This document shows, one piece after another, positions 22,882-32,543 of a DNA stretch of 64,000 nucleotides. The notes under the pieces were generated by a model. It was not told the origin of the DNA, did not search any database, and saw only the letters and a list, made by a program, of their open reading frames with translations. Position 1 is the stretch's first letter. Every line of letters starts with the position of its first letter. The DNA is from Litoditis marina (taxonomy: Eukaryota; Nematoda; Chromadorea; Rhabditida; Rhabditidae). Made by a program: the position numbers and the translations under genes. The stretch covers positions 13,431,634 to 13,495,633 of the forward strand of contig OZ038435.1 of assembly GCA_964036275.1 (NCBI GenBank), given 5' to 3'.

Positions 22882-25173
22882 CTATGGATAACCGTTCCAT
22901 GTAAAAACTATCCTGTTTTTATGTCTCAACTGGGTAATCGAAAGATTTATGCCGTGTGCAAAAGGGGCACGAAAGTGGCTTTCATACGTTTTGGGCAGAG
23001 AACGCCATTATTGAAACGCATTTTTCTATAATCTCTTCATGCATAATCCAATAATATATTCCTACATTTTTAGATAGGGCGGTAGTGTTTTCGAGATTTT
23101 TCCAACATTAACTATTTCGTTCAGCATAATTCTACTTGTTAGCGTACATACATTACGCTTCCACTCCAATCATTCGTTACGTCTTTTTTTCCTCTCAGAT
23201 CCTTCGACCGTATTCGACTTCGTATCAAATCCGAAGTTGCTGTGAACTATTGAAAAATGTCAGACAAAGCTCCGTTAACAAAAACTACTACATTATATTT
23301 CATATGAGATAAGTTTGGTAATGTGCGGTGGCTTAAATCATTATTTGCCTTAGTTTCGCGTGCACTACTACTTTTGATATATTTTGTAAATGAAATCTAT
23401 ATTTCTTTCAATATTTCGAAACTATCGCGAAATTTGAAAAATAATTTTTAATGTATTTCGAAATTCGAAAAATCAATAATTATCTGAGATGATACATTTT
23501 CGTAAACTATCAAGGTCACAGGCACCGTAGCAAAGTCTCTTATAAAGGTCAGTTCCAAGCTGAACCTAATGGCGTGATCAACGTCCACTATATATACTCC
23601 GTTTCACCAATCGATGACTTTCTACAGTAATCTTTCGAATATTCGAGGCTGTTTATCTATTAAACAGACAAACTTACAGATTCACTGTTTTCTAGGCTCG
23701 TTTTAACCAATCAGGAGAACAAAATCACAAAGTTTAAACTATTTTCAATACCTAGAAGATATCAAAAATTTGCTTGAAAGATTCGCAAGCTTACTGTAGA
23801 GGGCTATTGTTGCGTGAAACAGACTATACCTACCTATTATACAGGCCATTGGTAGCGAGCTCTCAATGCTTGATGGTATTGCACTTCTCAACTTTTTCTC
23901 TGCGTCAAAAAAAGTTTCGCATTTTTGCGCAGTTGTCAATTTGAGGGAAAATGTTGCGCTTTTATAACCACCGTTCGCGACAGCCCCCTGCATCGTTAAA
24001 AACCAGCCCTGTGGCAACCTGTTCTGATGTGTTGGTGGTGACTGAGGATTATCGATTTTTCTATGTTTTCGAAAAGAGCAAGCAAATGAGGTAAAATTAA
24101 GGAAAATTTCAGAGATTTAACACTATTTCTAAGATTTAACACACTCGGGTCCCCTCCCTTATGCTTGAACACAGAAAGCGGGCAACTATGTGGCCAGACT
24201 GTGATCAGGTCCTCAATCAAGGTGAACTCACTACTTTCACGACTTTTTTACGGTGCCAGGTCATAACTGGGTGACAGTGGTGACACACCGCAAGTGGGTA
24301 CATGAACTGATAGTTCACCACATTGTAGACACGTATCGTTGGATTTATTGTGAGAAATAAGAAAAGAACAGATGAAAAACGAAACGGAAACATTACTGTT
24401 GGCCTTTACAGACGCTACATTATTATTTTTTCTCTGCTTTTACAAGCAATACAGTAATTTTCCCAGTCCAGAGCTATGTGTGCTGGATATCGAGGTAATT
24501 TTAATACTTCGAGTTAGTGACTCGAATTAAGTTTCCGTGGAAAGCGAAACATTTATAAATTGTGCTTTCTTAACTTTGATGGTGATAAGTGAGACCGTGG
24601 TGACCAGATGAATTTGGATCCGGGGTGGATTTGCAGAACGCAACTGAAACAGTGGAGAACTATATTTTTTTTTGGTGAGATGCCCATGCAAAACCTACAG
24701 CAAGCTGCCAATAAGCCTTCTTGGGAAATTTGAAAGATATCATACAGGGCAAACAATGTTGCTCTTTTCACAGCTGGTTTTGTATCGAGCTGGAAAAGGT
24801 CAACTCACATAACACATTTAATTATTGCAATAATGTGAATTCCCTCAGTGTACAATAAAAAATACTCATCCATAAAATTATCGCTTATGCAGAGTGATCA
24901 GCTCGTGCACGGGTACACCGTTGAGAAATACACGAAATTTATCGACACTCAATAAAAAATAGTCGAGTTTCGATTATTTAATTTCGGTATTCGATCATTG
25001 AGTATGATGCAAATGAAGCCTGCCAGCATATTTTGCACGAATACATGGGTTGGAGCCAGTTTTCGGTTGAAAGTATGCCAATCTACTCACACAATTAGTC
25101 GAATATCGAAACTTACGACAATTACACTAATCGGGCGGAACACCCCTAATGAGTTTCATTCGATACGCATCAC
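22882..25173. other. Arm interior without a recognised gene, left
   Basis: AT-rich, with no frame longer than 90 codons. Minus-strand frames of 90 (23745-24017), 74 (23996-24220) and 72 (24553-24771) codons are present. None shows a known motif, and the first is shortened in the other arm by an early stop. Two GTGAC pentamers lie 9 bp apart at 24271-24284. A dense AT tract with several TTTCGAAA-type palindromes occupies 23380-23490. These could be remains of longer decayed genes, but I see no support for any particular one. Confidence 0.5.
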
Positions 25174-25449
25174 TTGAATTGTTTTACACCAGCGCTGCAA
25201 GTCATGTTGGACGAAAATGTTTTCATTTTTGCTTCAATAGGGCGAGATATTGGTAATGTTGATTCCTTTGTAGTGCCTGAAACGATTCGTTTTGACGAGG
25301 TTGTAAAAATCCTTTCCTCTAAGGGGTTTTCTAGGGTGGCACAATGGTATCACGCAAGAAAGCGCGCCACAATGTCTCCCCCAGTGACGTCTGGTGACCC
25401 ACCAGTGACACCAAGGGGTCACACAGCTGTGACACTTTCGAAATATTGA
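25174..25449 (+). CDS. Hypothetical 91-aa ORF, left arm
   Basis: Begins MNCFTPALQVMLDENVF. The N-terminal half is mixed in character, and the C-terminal third is Pro/Thr-rich and basic (RKRATMSPPVTSGDPPVTPRG). The Pro/Thr-rich part is encoded by a cluster of GTGAC/GTCAC pentamers, so it may reflect a DNA-level repeat and not protein selection. The right-arm copy encodes an identical protein. No family is recognised. Confidence 0.22.
   Translation: MNCFTPALQVMLDENVFIFASIGRDIGNVDSFVVPETIRFDEVVKILSSKGFSRVAQWYHARKRATMSPPVTSGDPPVTPRGHTAVTLSKY
25384..25433. repeat. Cluster of GTGAC/GTCAC pentamers, left arm
   Basis: GTGAC occurs at 25384, 25394, 25405 and 25429, and GTCAC at 25418. The first three starts are 10-11 bp apart, one helical turn, which would present the sites on the same DNA face. 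This is an arrangement seen in protein-binding arrays. The mirrored cluster is at 27226-27275. Confidence 0.35.
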
Positions 25450-26157
25450 TTTCTCAAGTTTCGAAATTGAATCTCACAAAGAAAGGATAGATAAGGTTAT
25501 TAAATTTCTTCCTCCAGACACCAGACACTTTCAAGTGGGCCAAGAAAGCCAATTGAAAACTCTTGAAAGCAAACATTTTTTTACCCCGTCACTGGGAGAG
25601 TGGAGAGCAATTTCCGTAATGCTCATGACAGTTACAAAATATGAATACAGCATAATATAAATGGTTTGAAATACTGACATTGAGCTCTTCGTGAGTATCG
25701 TAAAGATCAAAGTACAAACAGTTGAAAAAAAAATGTGTTCTGCAATATATGTGCTAGAGTATATAAGTATGCTCAACTCTAGAAAAATAAGTTCATCTCT
25801 TGATAGATGTTATAGAGATTTCTGATGAGATAAGAAAAAAGCCTTCTACCGCAAGTGCAAGGGAAGTAAAAAACTATCTTTACCCTATCACTGAGTACGA
25901 TCACTTTCGAAATATCGATTTCATATAAAACGCAATAAATGACCGCGACTTTAGCAAATGCGAAGACGCATGTGTTCACGTTTGACACGTTTAACACGTT
26001 TCGTCACTCTGCGAGATGTTCTAAGACCTCTTATTGAGGCCGCCCAGAATTCGTTTAGTTGGATTAGTTCATCAACTCGAGGGGCGAAAAATGACCATCC
26101 TATTCAAAAATATTGGAGAGACAGTGAATAATAGAGCGTGAAAGATGCACGCTAAAA
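25450..26157. other. Arm segment near the centre without a recognised gene, left
   Basis: Holds two outward-facing minus-strand frames of 81 (25531-25776) and 72 codons (25779-25997). The 81-codon frame differs from its mirror by a homopolymer frameshift near its C-terminus. The 72-codon frame (start MLNVSNVNTCVF, with TCGRR) begins inside a 9-bp tandem repeat. The mirrored segment is 26502-27209. Neither frame is recognisable. Confidence 0.35.
25975..26001 (-). repeat. 9-bp tandem repeat AAACGTGTN x3, left arm
   Basis: Three consecutive 9-bp units read on the minus strand: AAACGTGTT, AAACGTGTC and AAACGTGAA. The mirrored copy is at 26658-26684 on the plus strand. It is a short minisatellite-like tract or three adjacent ACGTG sites. 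Confidence 0.6.
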
Positions 26158-26331
26158 ATGGTAGAAATATTCTGCGACGAAGTTGCTAAGTTCACGGTCA
26201 AAAATACTGCAGTGAAAGTGAATATTACTCATGAAATATGCATGAGTGACGAAAAAACACGCTACAATAGCAGTCTTATCTGTTCGAAACTCCACTCAGT
26301 ATGCCCTCGCGCTGAAATTTCTGCTGTGTAG
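26158..26331 (+). CDS. ORF running into the palindrome centre, 57 aa, from left arm
   Basis: The frame starts MVEIFCDEVAKFTV and contains NITHEICMSDEKTRYNSSL. The first 49 codons are encoded in the inverted arm. The frame then crosses into the 50-nt loop and stops at TAG 26329-26331. The mirrored frame shares this N-terminal part with two substitutions (A versus E at residue 18, C versus F at residue 42) and diverges once the centre is crossed. This is what is expected if a longer gene was cut where the two arms were joined. No family is recognised. Confidence 0.3.
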   Translation: MVEIFCDEVAKFTVKNTAVKVNITHEICMSDEKTRYNSSLICSKLHSVCPRAEISAV

Positions 26332-26501
26332 TAGGGGGCGGCCCTCACGCGAAAGCATACTGAGTGGAGTTTCGAAAAGATAAGACTGCTATTGTAGCGT
26401 GTTTTTTCGTCACTCATGCATATTTCATGAGTAATATTCACTTTCACTTCAGTATTTTTGACCGTGAACTTAGCAACTTCGTCGCAGAATATTTCTACCA
26501 T
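26262..26501 (-). CDS. ORF running into the palindrome centre, 79 aa, from right arm
   Basis: Counterpart of the ORF at 26158-26331. It starts at the mirrored ATG, crosses the loop and continues on the antisense of the left arm until a stop, so its last ~30 residues are chance sequence. The two ORFs converge and overlap by 70 bp over the loop. Confidence 0.25.
   Translation of the reverse strand: MVEIFCDEVAKFTVKNTEVKVNITHEICMSDEKTRYNSSLIFSKLHSVCFRVRAAPYYTAEISARGHTEWSFEQIRLLL
26305..26354. other. Palindrome loop (50-nt unpaired spacer)
   Basis: Pairing ends at GTATGC (26299-26304) and resumes at GCATAC (26355-26360). The 50 nt between do not pair end to end and are GC-richer (GTAGTAGGGGGCGGCCC). 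The midpoint, 26329.5, is also the exact midpoint of the two element ends, so there is no net length difference between arms. The loop contains the stop codon of the rightward ORF at 26158-26331 and codons of the leftward ORF at 26262-26501. Confidence 0.9.
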
Positions 26502-27209
26502 TTTTAGCGTGCATCTTTCACGCTCTATTATTCACTGTCTCTCCAATATTTTTGAATAGGATGGTCATTTTTCGCCCCTCAAGTTGATGAACTAATCCAA
26601 CTAAACGAATTCTGGGCGGCCTCAATAAGAGGTCTTAGAACATCTCGCAGAGTGACGAAACGTGTTAAACGTGTCAAACGTGAACACATGCGTCTTCGCA
26701 TTTGCTAAAGTCGCGGTCATTTATTGCGTTTTATATGAAATCGATATTTCGAAAGTGATCGTACTCAGTGATAGGGTAAAGATAGTTTTTTACTTCCCTT
26801 GCACTTGCGGTAGAAGGTTTTTTTCTTATCTCATCAGAAATCTCTATAACATCTATCAAGAGATGAACTTATTTTTCTAGAGTTGAGCATACTTATATAC
26901 TCTAGCACATATATTGCAGAACACATTTTTTTTCAACTGTTTGTACTTTGATCTTTACGATACTCACGAAGAGCTCAATGTCAGTATTTCAAACCATTTA
27001 TATTATGCTGTATTCATATTTTGTAACTGTCATGAGCATTACGGAAATTGCTCTCCACTCTCCCAGTGACGGGGTAAAAAAAATGTTTGCTTTCAAGAGT
27101 TTTCAATTGGCTTTCTTGGCCCACTTGAAAGTGTCTGGTGTCTGGAGGAAGAAATTTAATAACCTTATCTATCCTTTCTTTGTGAGATTCAATTTCGAAA
27201 CTTGAGAAA

Positions 27210-27485
27210 TCAATATTTCGAAAGTGTCACAGCTGTGTGACCCCTTGGTGTCACTGGTGGGTCACCAGACGTCACTGGGGGAGACATTGTGGCGCGCTTT
27301 CTTGCGTGATACCATTGTGCCACCCTAGAAAACCCCTTAGAGGAAAGGATTTTTACAACCTCGTCAAAACGAATCGTTTCAGGCACTACAAAGGAATCAA
27401 CATTACCAATATCTCGCCCTATTGAAGCAAAAATGAAAACATTTTCGTCCAACATGACTTGCAGCGCTGGTGTAAAACAATTCAA
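27210..27485 (-). CDS. Hypothetical 91-aa ORF, right arm copy
   Basis: Inverted copy of 25174-25449 with an identical translation. It is transcribed toward the centre like the other ORF pairs. Confidence 0.22.
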   Translation of the reverse strand: MNCFTPALQVMLDENVFIFASIGRDIGNVDSFVVPETIRFDEVVKILSSKGFSRVAQWYHARKRATMSPPVTSGDPPVTPRGHTAVTLSKY

Positions 27486-29777
27486 GTGATGCGTATCGAA
27501 TGAAACTCATTAGGGGTGTTCCGCCCGATTAGTGTAATTGTCGTAAGTTTCGATATTCGACTAATTGTGTGAGTAGATTGGCATACTTTCAACCGAAAAC
27601 TGGCTCCAACCCATGTATTCGTGCAAAATATGCTGGCAGGCTTCATTTGCATCATACTCAATGATCGAATACCGAAATTAAATAATCGAAACTCGACTAT
27701 TTTTTATTGAGTGTCGATAAATTTCGTGTATTTCTCAACGGTGTACCCGTGCACGAGCTGATCACTCTGCATAAGCGATAATTTTATGGATGAGTATTTT
27801 TTATTGTACACTGAGGGAATTCACATTATTGCAATAATTAAATGTGTTATGTGAGTTGACCTTTTCCAGCTCGATACAAAACCAGCTGTGAAAAGAGCAA
27901 CATTGTTTGCCCTGTATGATATCTTTCAAATTTCCCAAGAAGGCTTATTGGCAGCTTGCTGTAGGTTTTGCATGGGCATCTCACCAAAAAAAAATATAGT
28001 TCTCCACTGTTTCAGTTGCGTTCTGCAAATCCACCCCGGATCCAAATTCATCTGGTCACCACGGTCTCACTTATCACCATCAAAGTTAAGAAAGCACAAT
28101 TTATAAATGTTTCGCTTTCCACGGAAACTTAATTCGAGTCACTAACTCGAAGTATTAAAATTACCTCGATATCCAGCACACATAGCTCTGGACTGGGAAA
28201 ATTACTGTATTGCTTGTAAAAGCAGAGAAAAAATAATAATGTAGCGTCTGTAAAGGCCAACAGTAATGTTTCCGTTTCGTTTTTCATCTGTTCTTTTCTT
28301 ATTTCTCACAATAAATCCAACGATACGTGTCTACAATGTGGTGAACTATCAGTTCATGTACCCACTTGCGGTGTGTCACCACTGTCACCCAGTTATGACC
28401 TGGCACCGTAAAAAAGTCGTGAAAGTAGTGAGTTCACCTTGATTGAGGACCTGATCACAGTCTGGCCACATAGTTGCCCGCTTTCTGTGTTCAAGCATAA
28501 GGGAGGGGACCCGAGTGTGTTAAATCTTAGAAATAGTGTTAAATCTCTGAAATTTTCCTTAATTTTACCTCATTTGCTTGCTCTTTTCGAAAACATAGAA
28601 AAATCGATAATCCTCAGTCACCACCAACACATCAGAACAGGTTGCCACAGGGCTGGTTTTTAACGATGTAGGGGGCTGTCGCGAACGGTGGTTATAAAAG
28701 CGCAACATTTTCCCTCAAATTGACAACTGCGCAAAAATGCGAAACTTTTTTTGACGCAGAGAAAAAGTTGAGAAGTGCAATACCATCAAGCATTGAGAGC
28801 TCGCTACCAATGGCCTGTATAATAGGTAGGTATAGTCTGTTTCACGCAACAATAGCCCTCTACAGTAAGCTTGCGAATCTTTCAAGCAAATTTTTGATAT
28901 CTTCTAGGTATTGAAAATAGTTTAAACTTTGTGATTTTGTTCTCCTGATTGGTTAAAACGAGCCTAGAAAACAGTGAATCTGTAAGTTTGTCTGTTTAAT
29001 AGATAAACAGCCTCGAATATTCGAAAGATTACTGTAGAAAGTCATCGATTGGTGAAACGGAGTATATATAGTGGACGTTGATCACGCCATTAGGTTCAGC
29101 TTGGAACTGACCTTTATAAGAGACTTTGCTACGGTGCCTGTGACCTTGATAGTTTACGAAAATGTATCATCTCAGATAATTATTGATTTTTCGAATTTCG
29201 AAATACATTAAAAATTATTTTTCAAATTTCGCGATAGTTTCGAAATATTGAAAGAAATATAGATTTCATTTACAAAATATATCAAAAGTAGTAGTGCACG
29301 CGAAACTAAGGCAAATAATGATTTAAGCCACCGCACATTACCAAACTTATCTCATATGAAATATAATGTAGTAGTTTTTGTTAACGGAGCTTTGTCTGAC
29401 ATTTTTCAATAGTTCACAGCAACTTCGGATTTGATACGAAGTCGAATACGGTCGAAGGATCTGAGAGGAAAAAAAGACGTAACGAATGATTGGAGTGGAA
29501 GCGTAATGTATGTACGCTAACAAGTAGAATTATGCTGAACGAAATAGTTAATGTTGGAAAAATCTCGAAAACACTACCGCCCTATCTAAAAATGTAGGAA
29601 TATATTATTGGATTATGCATGAAGAGATTATAGAAAAATGCGTTTCAATAATGGCGTTCTCTGCCCAAAACGTATGAAAGCCACTTTCGTGCCCCTTTTG
29701 CACACGGCATAAATCTTTCGATTACCCAGTTGAGACATAAAAACAGGATAGTTTTTACATGGAACGGTTATCCATAG
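27486..29777. other. Arm interior without a recognised gene, right
   Basis: Mirror of 22882-25173. T at 28669 makes a stop near the start of the frame that is 90 codons long on the left, leaving 64 codons from the next ATG (28720-28914). Confidence 0.5.
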
Positions 29778-30514
29778 TCTAGTAAAAAGTGGTGTTTAGT
29801 GGCGTTTCAATAATTTAGTGATGATTCAGTGAAAGTTTAGTTATAATTTAATGAAATTTCAGTATTTTTTCAGATAGTGATAGTGTACTTACGCTTGTAC
29901 TAGAAACCGTATCTCTATTTGTACGATGCAAGTAATTGTCGGTAAATGATAGAGTCATTTATCATGTTTTGAGATTGAAGTTTCCGAACTTATACACGGA
30001 CAGATGGAAAAACCTCACTATTGAATAAGAATAATAGAAGCGAAAAAGGTCACTGTAATGCAGCAATCCTATATCTCTCAATACTGTTTTGTTTCCATCT
30101 TACGTACCAACCTTTTGTCAAATCTCTGATTGCGGAAATTCTGGCAATGTTCTAAATATATTGCATTTTTATAGACAATTTGAAAAATTAGTACGTAGGT
30201 GAGCTTGTTCTATCAGTACATGCGAAAGGACGCGCCCGTACGCCGCATTTTCAAGACAAAAAGTCGACATCTAGATGAATTATAGTGTTTTTAATGTTAA
30301 AAAAATGGACTTATCAGCTCAAACCTCTAAAATAAAGAGGAACGGACCCTTCAAGTTGTAGTACAAGCGTTTCAGTAGTAAAAAATCACACTGCAGTTAC
30401 TGAATTGATGTTGAAGCGGCAGTGAATATTTGCTGAAATATTGATGATGAATTTCACTGATCGTAGTTCACTAAATTTCCGACAGTAGTGAATCTGCTAC
30501 TATGTTTTACTATG
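29778..30514. repeat. Nested, diverged inverted-repeat element, right arm copy
   Basis: Mirror of 22145-22881. The inverted match ACGCTTGTACTA is at 29891-29902 and its partner at 30359-30370. It was duplicated together with the arm. Confidence 0.4.
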
Positions 30515-30800
30515 TTTGTGGCCTTGGTGTAAGACACATCGGTCCATTCGTGATTTTGTGTCTTACCCTGTGTAAAAGATTCATTTCTACGCCTACATTG
30601 CTTCTTTTCGACACAGTAAGTAGCCTATGAGATTGGCAGCTGGCTCTCTTAGTAGCGGCCAGAACACCGAAAAACACTGTGCTAGCACCAAACTACATCT
30701 TTCGAGCTACGTTCTCCAAATTCGTAATATTCTAGGCACTCTTTCAAGAAATTTATTTGTTTCGTCATTTCATCAACACAACATTTTCGTGAATGAGTAT

Positions 30801-30998
30801 TTACTGAGAATTATCTACTTCGTGTTCACGTTCATTCACAAAATCGATCAACGAGTTATCTAACGAGTTATCATATTCGTGTATGAATAAATCATCCTCA
30901 TTGAAACTCGAGTCGGAGCTCCATCCTTCTTCGTCGTCGTCCACGACTGACACTACTTCTCCGTCCTGATGTACATCCAGAAAACTGATAGGTTCCAT
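30801..30998 (-). CDS. Small very acidic protein, 65 aa, right arm copy
   Basis: Inverted copy with a protein identical to that at 21661-21858. Its upstream TATA candidate is at 31014-31021 and its AATAAA is at 30752-30757. Both copies are transcribed toward the palindrome centre. Confidence 0.4.
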   Translation of the reverse strand: MEPISFLDVHQDGEVVSVVDDDEEGWSSDSSFNEDDLFIHEYDNSLDNSLIDFVNEREHEVDNSQ

Positions 30999-31046
30999 GA
31001 TAAAACTCTTGAACTTTTATAGGCTATAGGCGGAAACGTTTATAGG

Positions 31047-31237
31047 CTAATCTCCAATAGGTGCATTAACCAACGTTGGCTGCCATTCTGAATTTTCGAA
31101 TTCAATTTCAAACGGAGCGGGTCTTTTAGGATTTCCATATTACTGAAATCAGTACGCTGATCTTTTCCAGCAGAATACACGACAGGTGGTTGCCACTCCA
31201 TAGTTTCGAATGTCCTTTTCGTAATCCTGATTTTCGT
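31047..31237 (-). pseudogene. Frame-broken FExxEWQP-repeat ORF, right arm copy
   Basis: Inverted copy of 21422-21612 with no difference seen. The frame break is therefore present in both arms and predates the palindrome or was spread by conversion. It is not a sequencing slip in one copy. Confidence 0.35.
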
Positions 31238-31542
31238 CTATTCAAAACGCAACCGTCTGTCAGTACCGAAACTGGGGACGTGGCCAACGGCTGTGATTGA
31301 TCCTTTCCTTACTTACGGAAAGAAAGAGTTACAGATACGCGAACTCAAGTTTTCGGCCAGAGTGTATTTGCCTCGAGTACAGTTGAGAGAGATTTCTGAC
31401 GAAACCAGCCTTAGTTCTTCTCATTTATTTGGAGCTTTCTATTTTCTTTTCACAACTTGTTGTGTTGTATTTGTGGATTTTTTCTATAAATGTTGTTACT
31501 ATATAAATGAATTTGAAGAAAAACTAAGAAATTGAAATTAAG

Positions 31543-31869
31543 TTACGAAAAAATAATGAGCTTGAATAAAACAAGCTCAACCAGTTGTGAACACAAGCCG
31601 TGAACGGGTTTCGGAAAATATATAATATTTATCTTTGAAGGCTTGAGTCGTTTCAGACCGCGGTAGATGGAATAAGTCCAGGAGTAATTAGACCAAACAG
31701 GAATAACTCGAATAGATTCGAATAGATATTCGAAAATGTTTGCGAATTGAGTTATATGTGGAAAATATCGTAACTTTTCTGAAATGGTCCTATTTCCTCC
31801 AATTGACACAATGAACTGCAACTGGTACAATTGAATTTTTTGTAAGCCTTTCAGAGGTAATTGTTTCAT
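31543..31869 (-). CDS. Hypothetical 108-aa ORF, right arm copy
   Basis: Inverted copy of the ORF at 20790-21116, with an identical protein and one silent difference (at 31792). The two copies point toward the palindrome centre. Function is unknown. Confidence 0.25.
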   Translation of the reverse strand: MKQLPLKGLQKIQLYQLQFIVSIGGNRTISEKLRYFPHITQFANIFEYLFESIRVIPVWSNYSWTYSIYRGLKRLKPSKINIIYFPKPVHGLCSQLVELVLFKLIIFS

Positions 31870-32318
31870 AATCTGATGCTATTCCCTGTAATTGCTTCAT
31901 TCGAACTCGAATTAAGACTGTGATGGAACTGTTTCTATTGAAGAATTAGTCTCATAGAAAGTTTACCCAATGAATCTATCTGACGCAAACCCATTGGCTC
32001 TCCTCGTTTTTACGAAATTCGTCAATATTGCGACAAACCTTATTGGCGGCGTTGTGAAACAACTCTGTATTATTGGAACGTTAAATCAAGAGAAAATGAA
32101 TGAGAGAATATATTTTCGTGAGAAAATTGTAAATTGGGTCAATTCACAATGAAAAGGTTTGAGTAATGAATGCTGTTGCTGAAATGAACCTTCAGAAACT
32201 CATAATCAAAATTGTTAACCCGTCTTTCTATACGAACTTGTATGAACGAACTGTCTCACTCAATCAGTGTTTCTGTCAAATTAGATTATAGCCTCTACGG
32301 TGAACCTCGTCCCGGTAA

Positions 32319-32449
32319 GATATATGATTAACAAGGGATGAGCTTTCAGGTGGGTATTAACGGAGCAACTATTCTATCAAAATATGTGAACTAGTCAAAA
32401 ATGAATGAGATGTGTGATTCGGTGAAAATGGGGGAAGCGATGTATGATT
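32319..32449 (-). promoter_or_regulatory. Subterminal repeats AATCAYAYATC (three copies), right end
   Basis: Mirror image of the left-end set, on the minus strand (GATGTATGATT, GATGTGTGATT and GATATATGATT on the plus strand). All three are conserved between arms with the same spacing. Confidence 0.4.
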
Positions 32450-32537
32450 CTGGGGGGTGAGAGAATAGATTTATCGCTGTATATGGGATCTGCGAATTTG
32501 GGGGTGTGTGCTGTGAAAACCGGGGTAGTATACTACT

Positions 32538-32543
32538 AATCGA
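32538..32543. other. Target-site duplication, right copy (AATCGA)
   Basis: Directly follows the element end GGTAGTATACTACT and continues into the satellite as AATCGAGTTACGATTTTTG. It is identical to 20116-20121. Confidence 0.95.

Larger units (their letters stand above)
20122..26304 (+). repeat. Giant inverted repeat, left arm (6183 bp)
   Basis: Every base x pairs with position 52659 - x in the right arm, and the register holds over the whole length. Differences found by eye, left versus complement of right: 20358 G/A, 20602 C/T, 20867 C/T, 21391 T/C, 21864 T/C, 23990 G/A, 25841 G/A, 26078 C/T, 26210 C/A and 26282 G/T, plus two compensating homopolymer changes (7 versus 8 T near 25577, 9 versus 8 A near 25729). 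One further substitution may have escaped or been double counted, so identity is about 99.8%. Nine of these ten listed substitutions are transitions or lie near the centre. The near identity implies a recent origin or conversion between arms. Confidence 0.95.
20122..32537. mobile_element. 12.4-kb giant fold-back (palindromic) DNA transposon, Maverick/Polinton-like ends
   Basis: Seen in the sequence: a 12,416-bp insertion into the satellite, consisting of two inverted 6,183-bp arms and a 50-nt loop. The ends are AGTAGTATACTACCCCGG and its reverse complement, flanked by 6-bp AATCGA duplications. The satellite has the same orientation on both sides. Known of families: 6-bp target duplications, long terminal inverted repeats and AG...CT termini are described for Maverick/Polinton elements, which are usually 15-20 kb and encode a protein-primed DNA polymerase B and an integrase. 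None of those genes is visible here, and the longest candidate ORF is 108 codons. Inference: a non-autonomous derivative, an inverted dimer of one Polinton-like end mobilised in trans, or an undescribed fold-back family. Other families with 6-7 bp duplications, such as Dada or IS3EU, are not excluded. Confidence 0.9.
26355..32537 (-). repeat. Giant inverted repeat, right arm (6183 bp)
   Basis: Reverse complement of the left arm with about 99.8% identity. Consequences of the few differences: T at 28669 creates a stop that shortens a 90-codon frame seen in the left arm. The G-to-A equivalent at 32057 changes one residue (E to K) in a 60-codon frame. An extra A near 27082 shifts the frame of an 81-codon ORF relative to the left arm. 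None of these obviously destroys a recognised gene. Confidence 0.95.

Noticed and set aside
23745..24771. Minus-strand frames of 72-90 codons in the arm interior and their mirrors
   Set aside because: No recognisable motifs. One is interrupted by a stop in the other arm. Frames of this size are common in AT-rich DNA. Mentioned only as content of the segment.
20122..32537. Palindrome as a fold-back sequencing or assembly artefact
   Set aside because: An artefact would also invert the flanking satellite, but the satellite keeps its orientation and phase on both sides. There is also a perfect target duplication, a unique loop and scattered arm differences.
20122..32537. LTR retrotransposon or retrovirus
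   Set aside because: Terminal repeats are inverted, not direct. There is no primer-binding site, polypurine tract or reverse-transcriptase motif.
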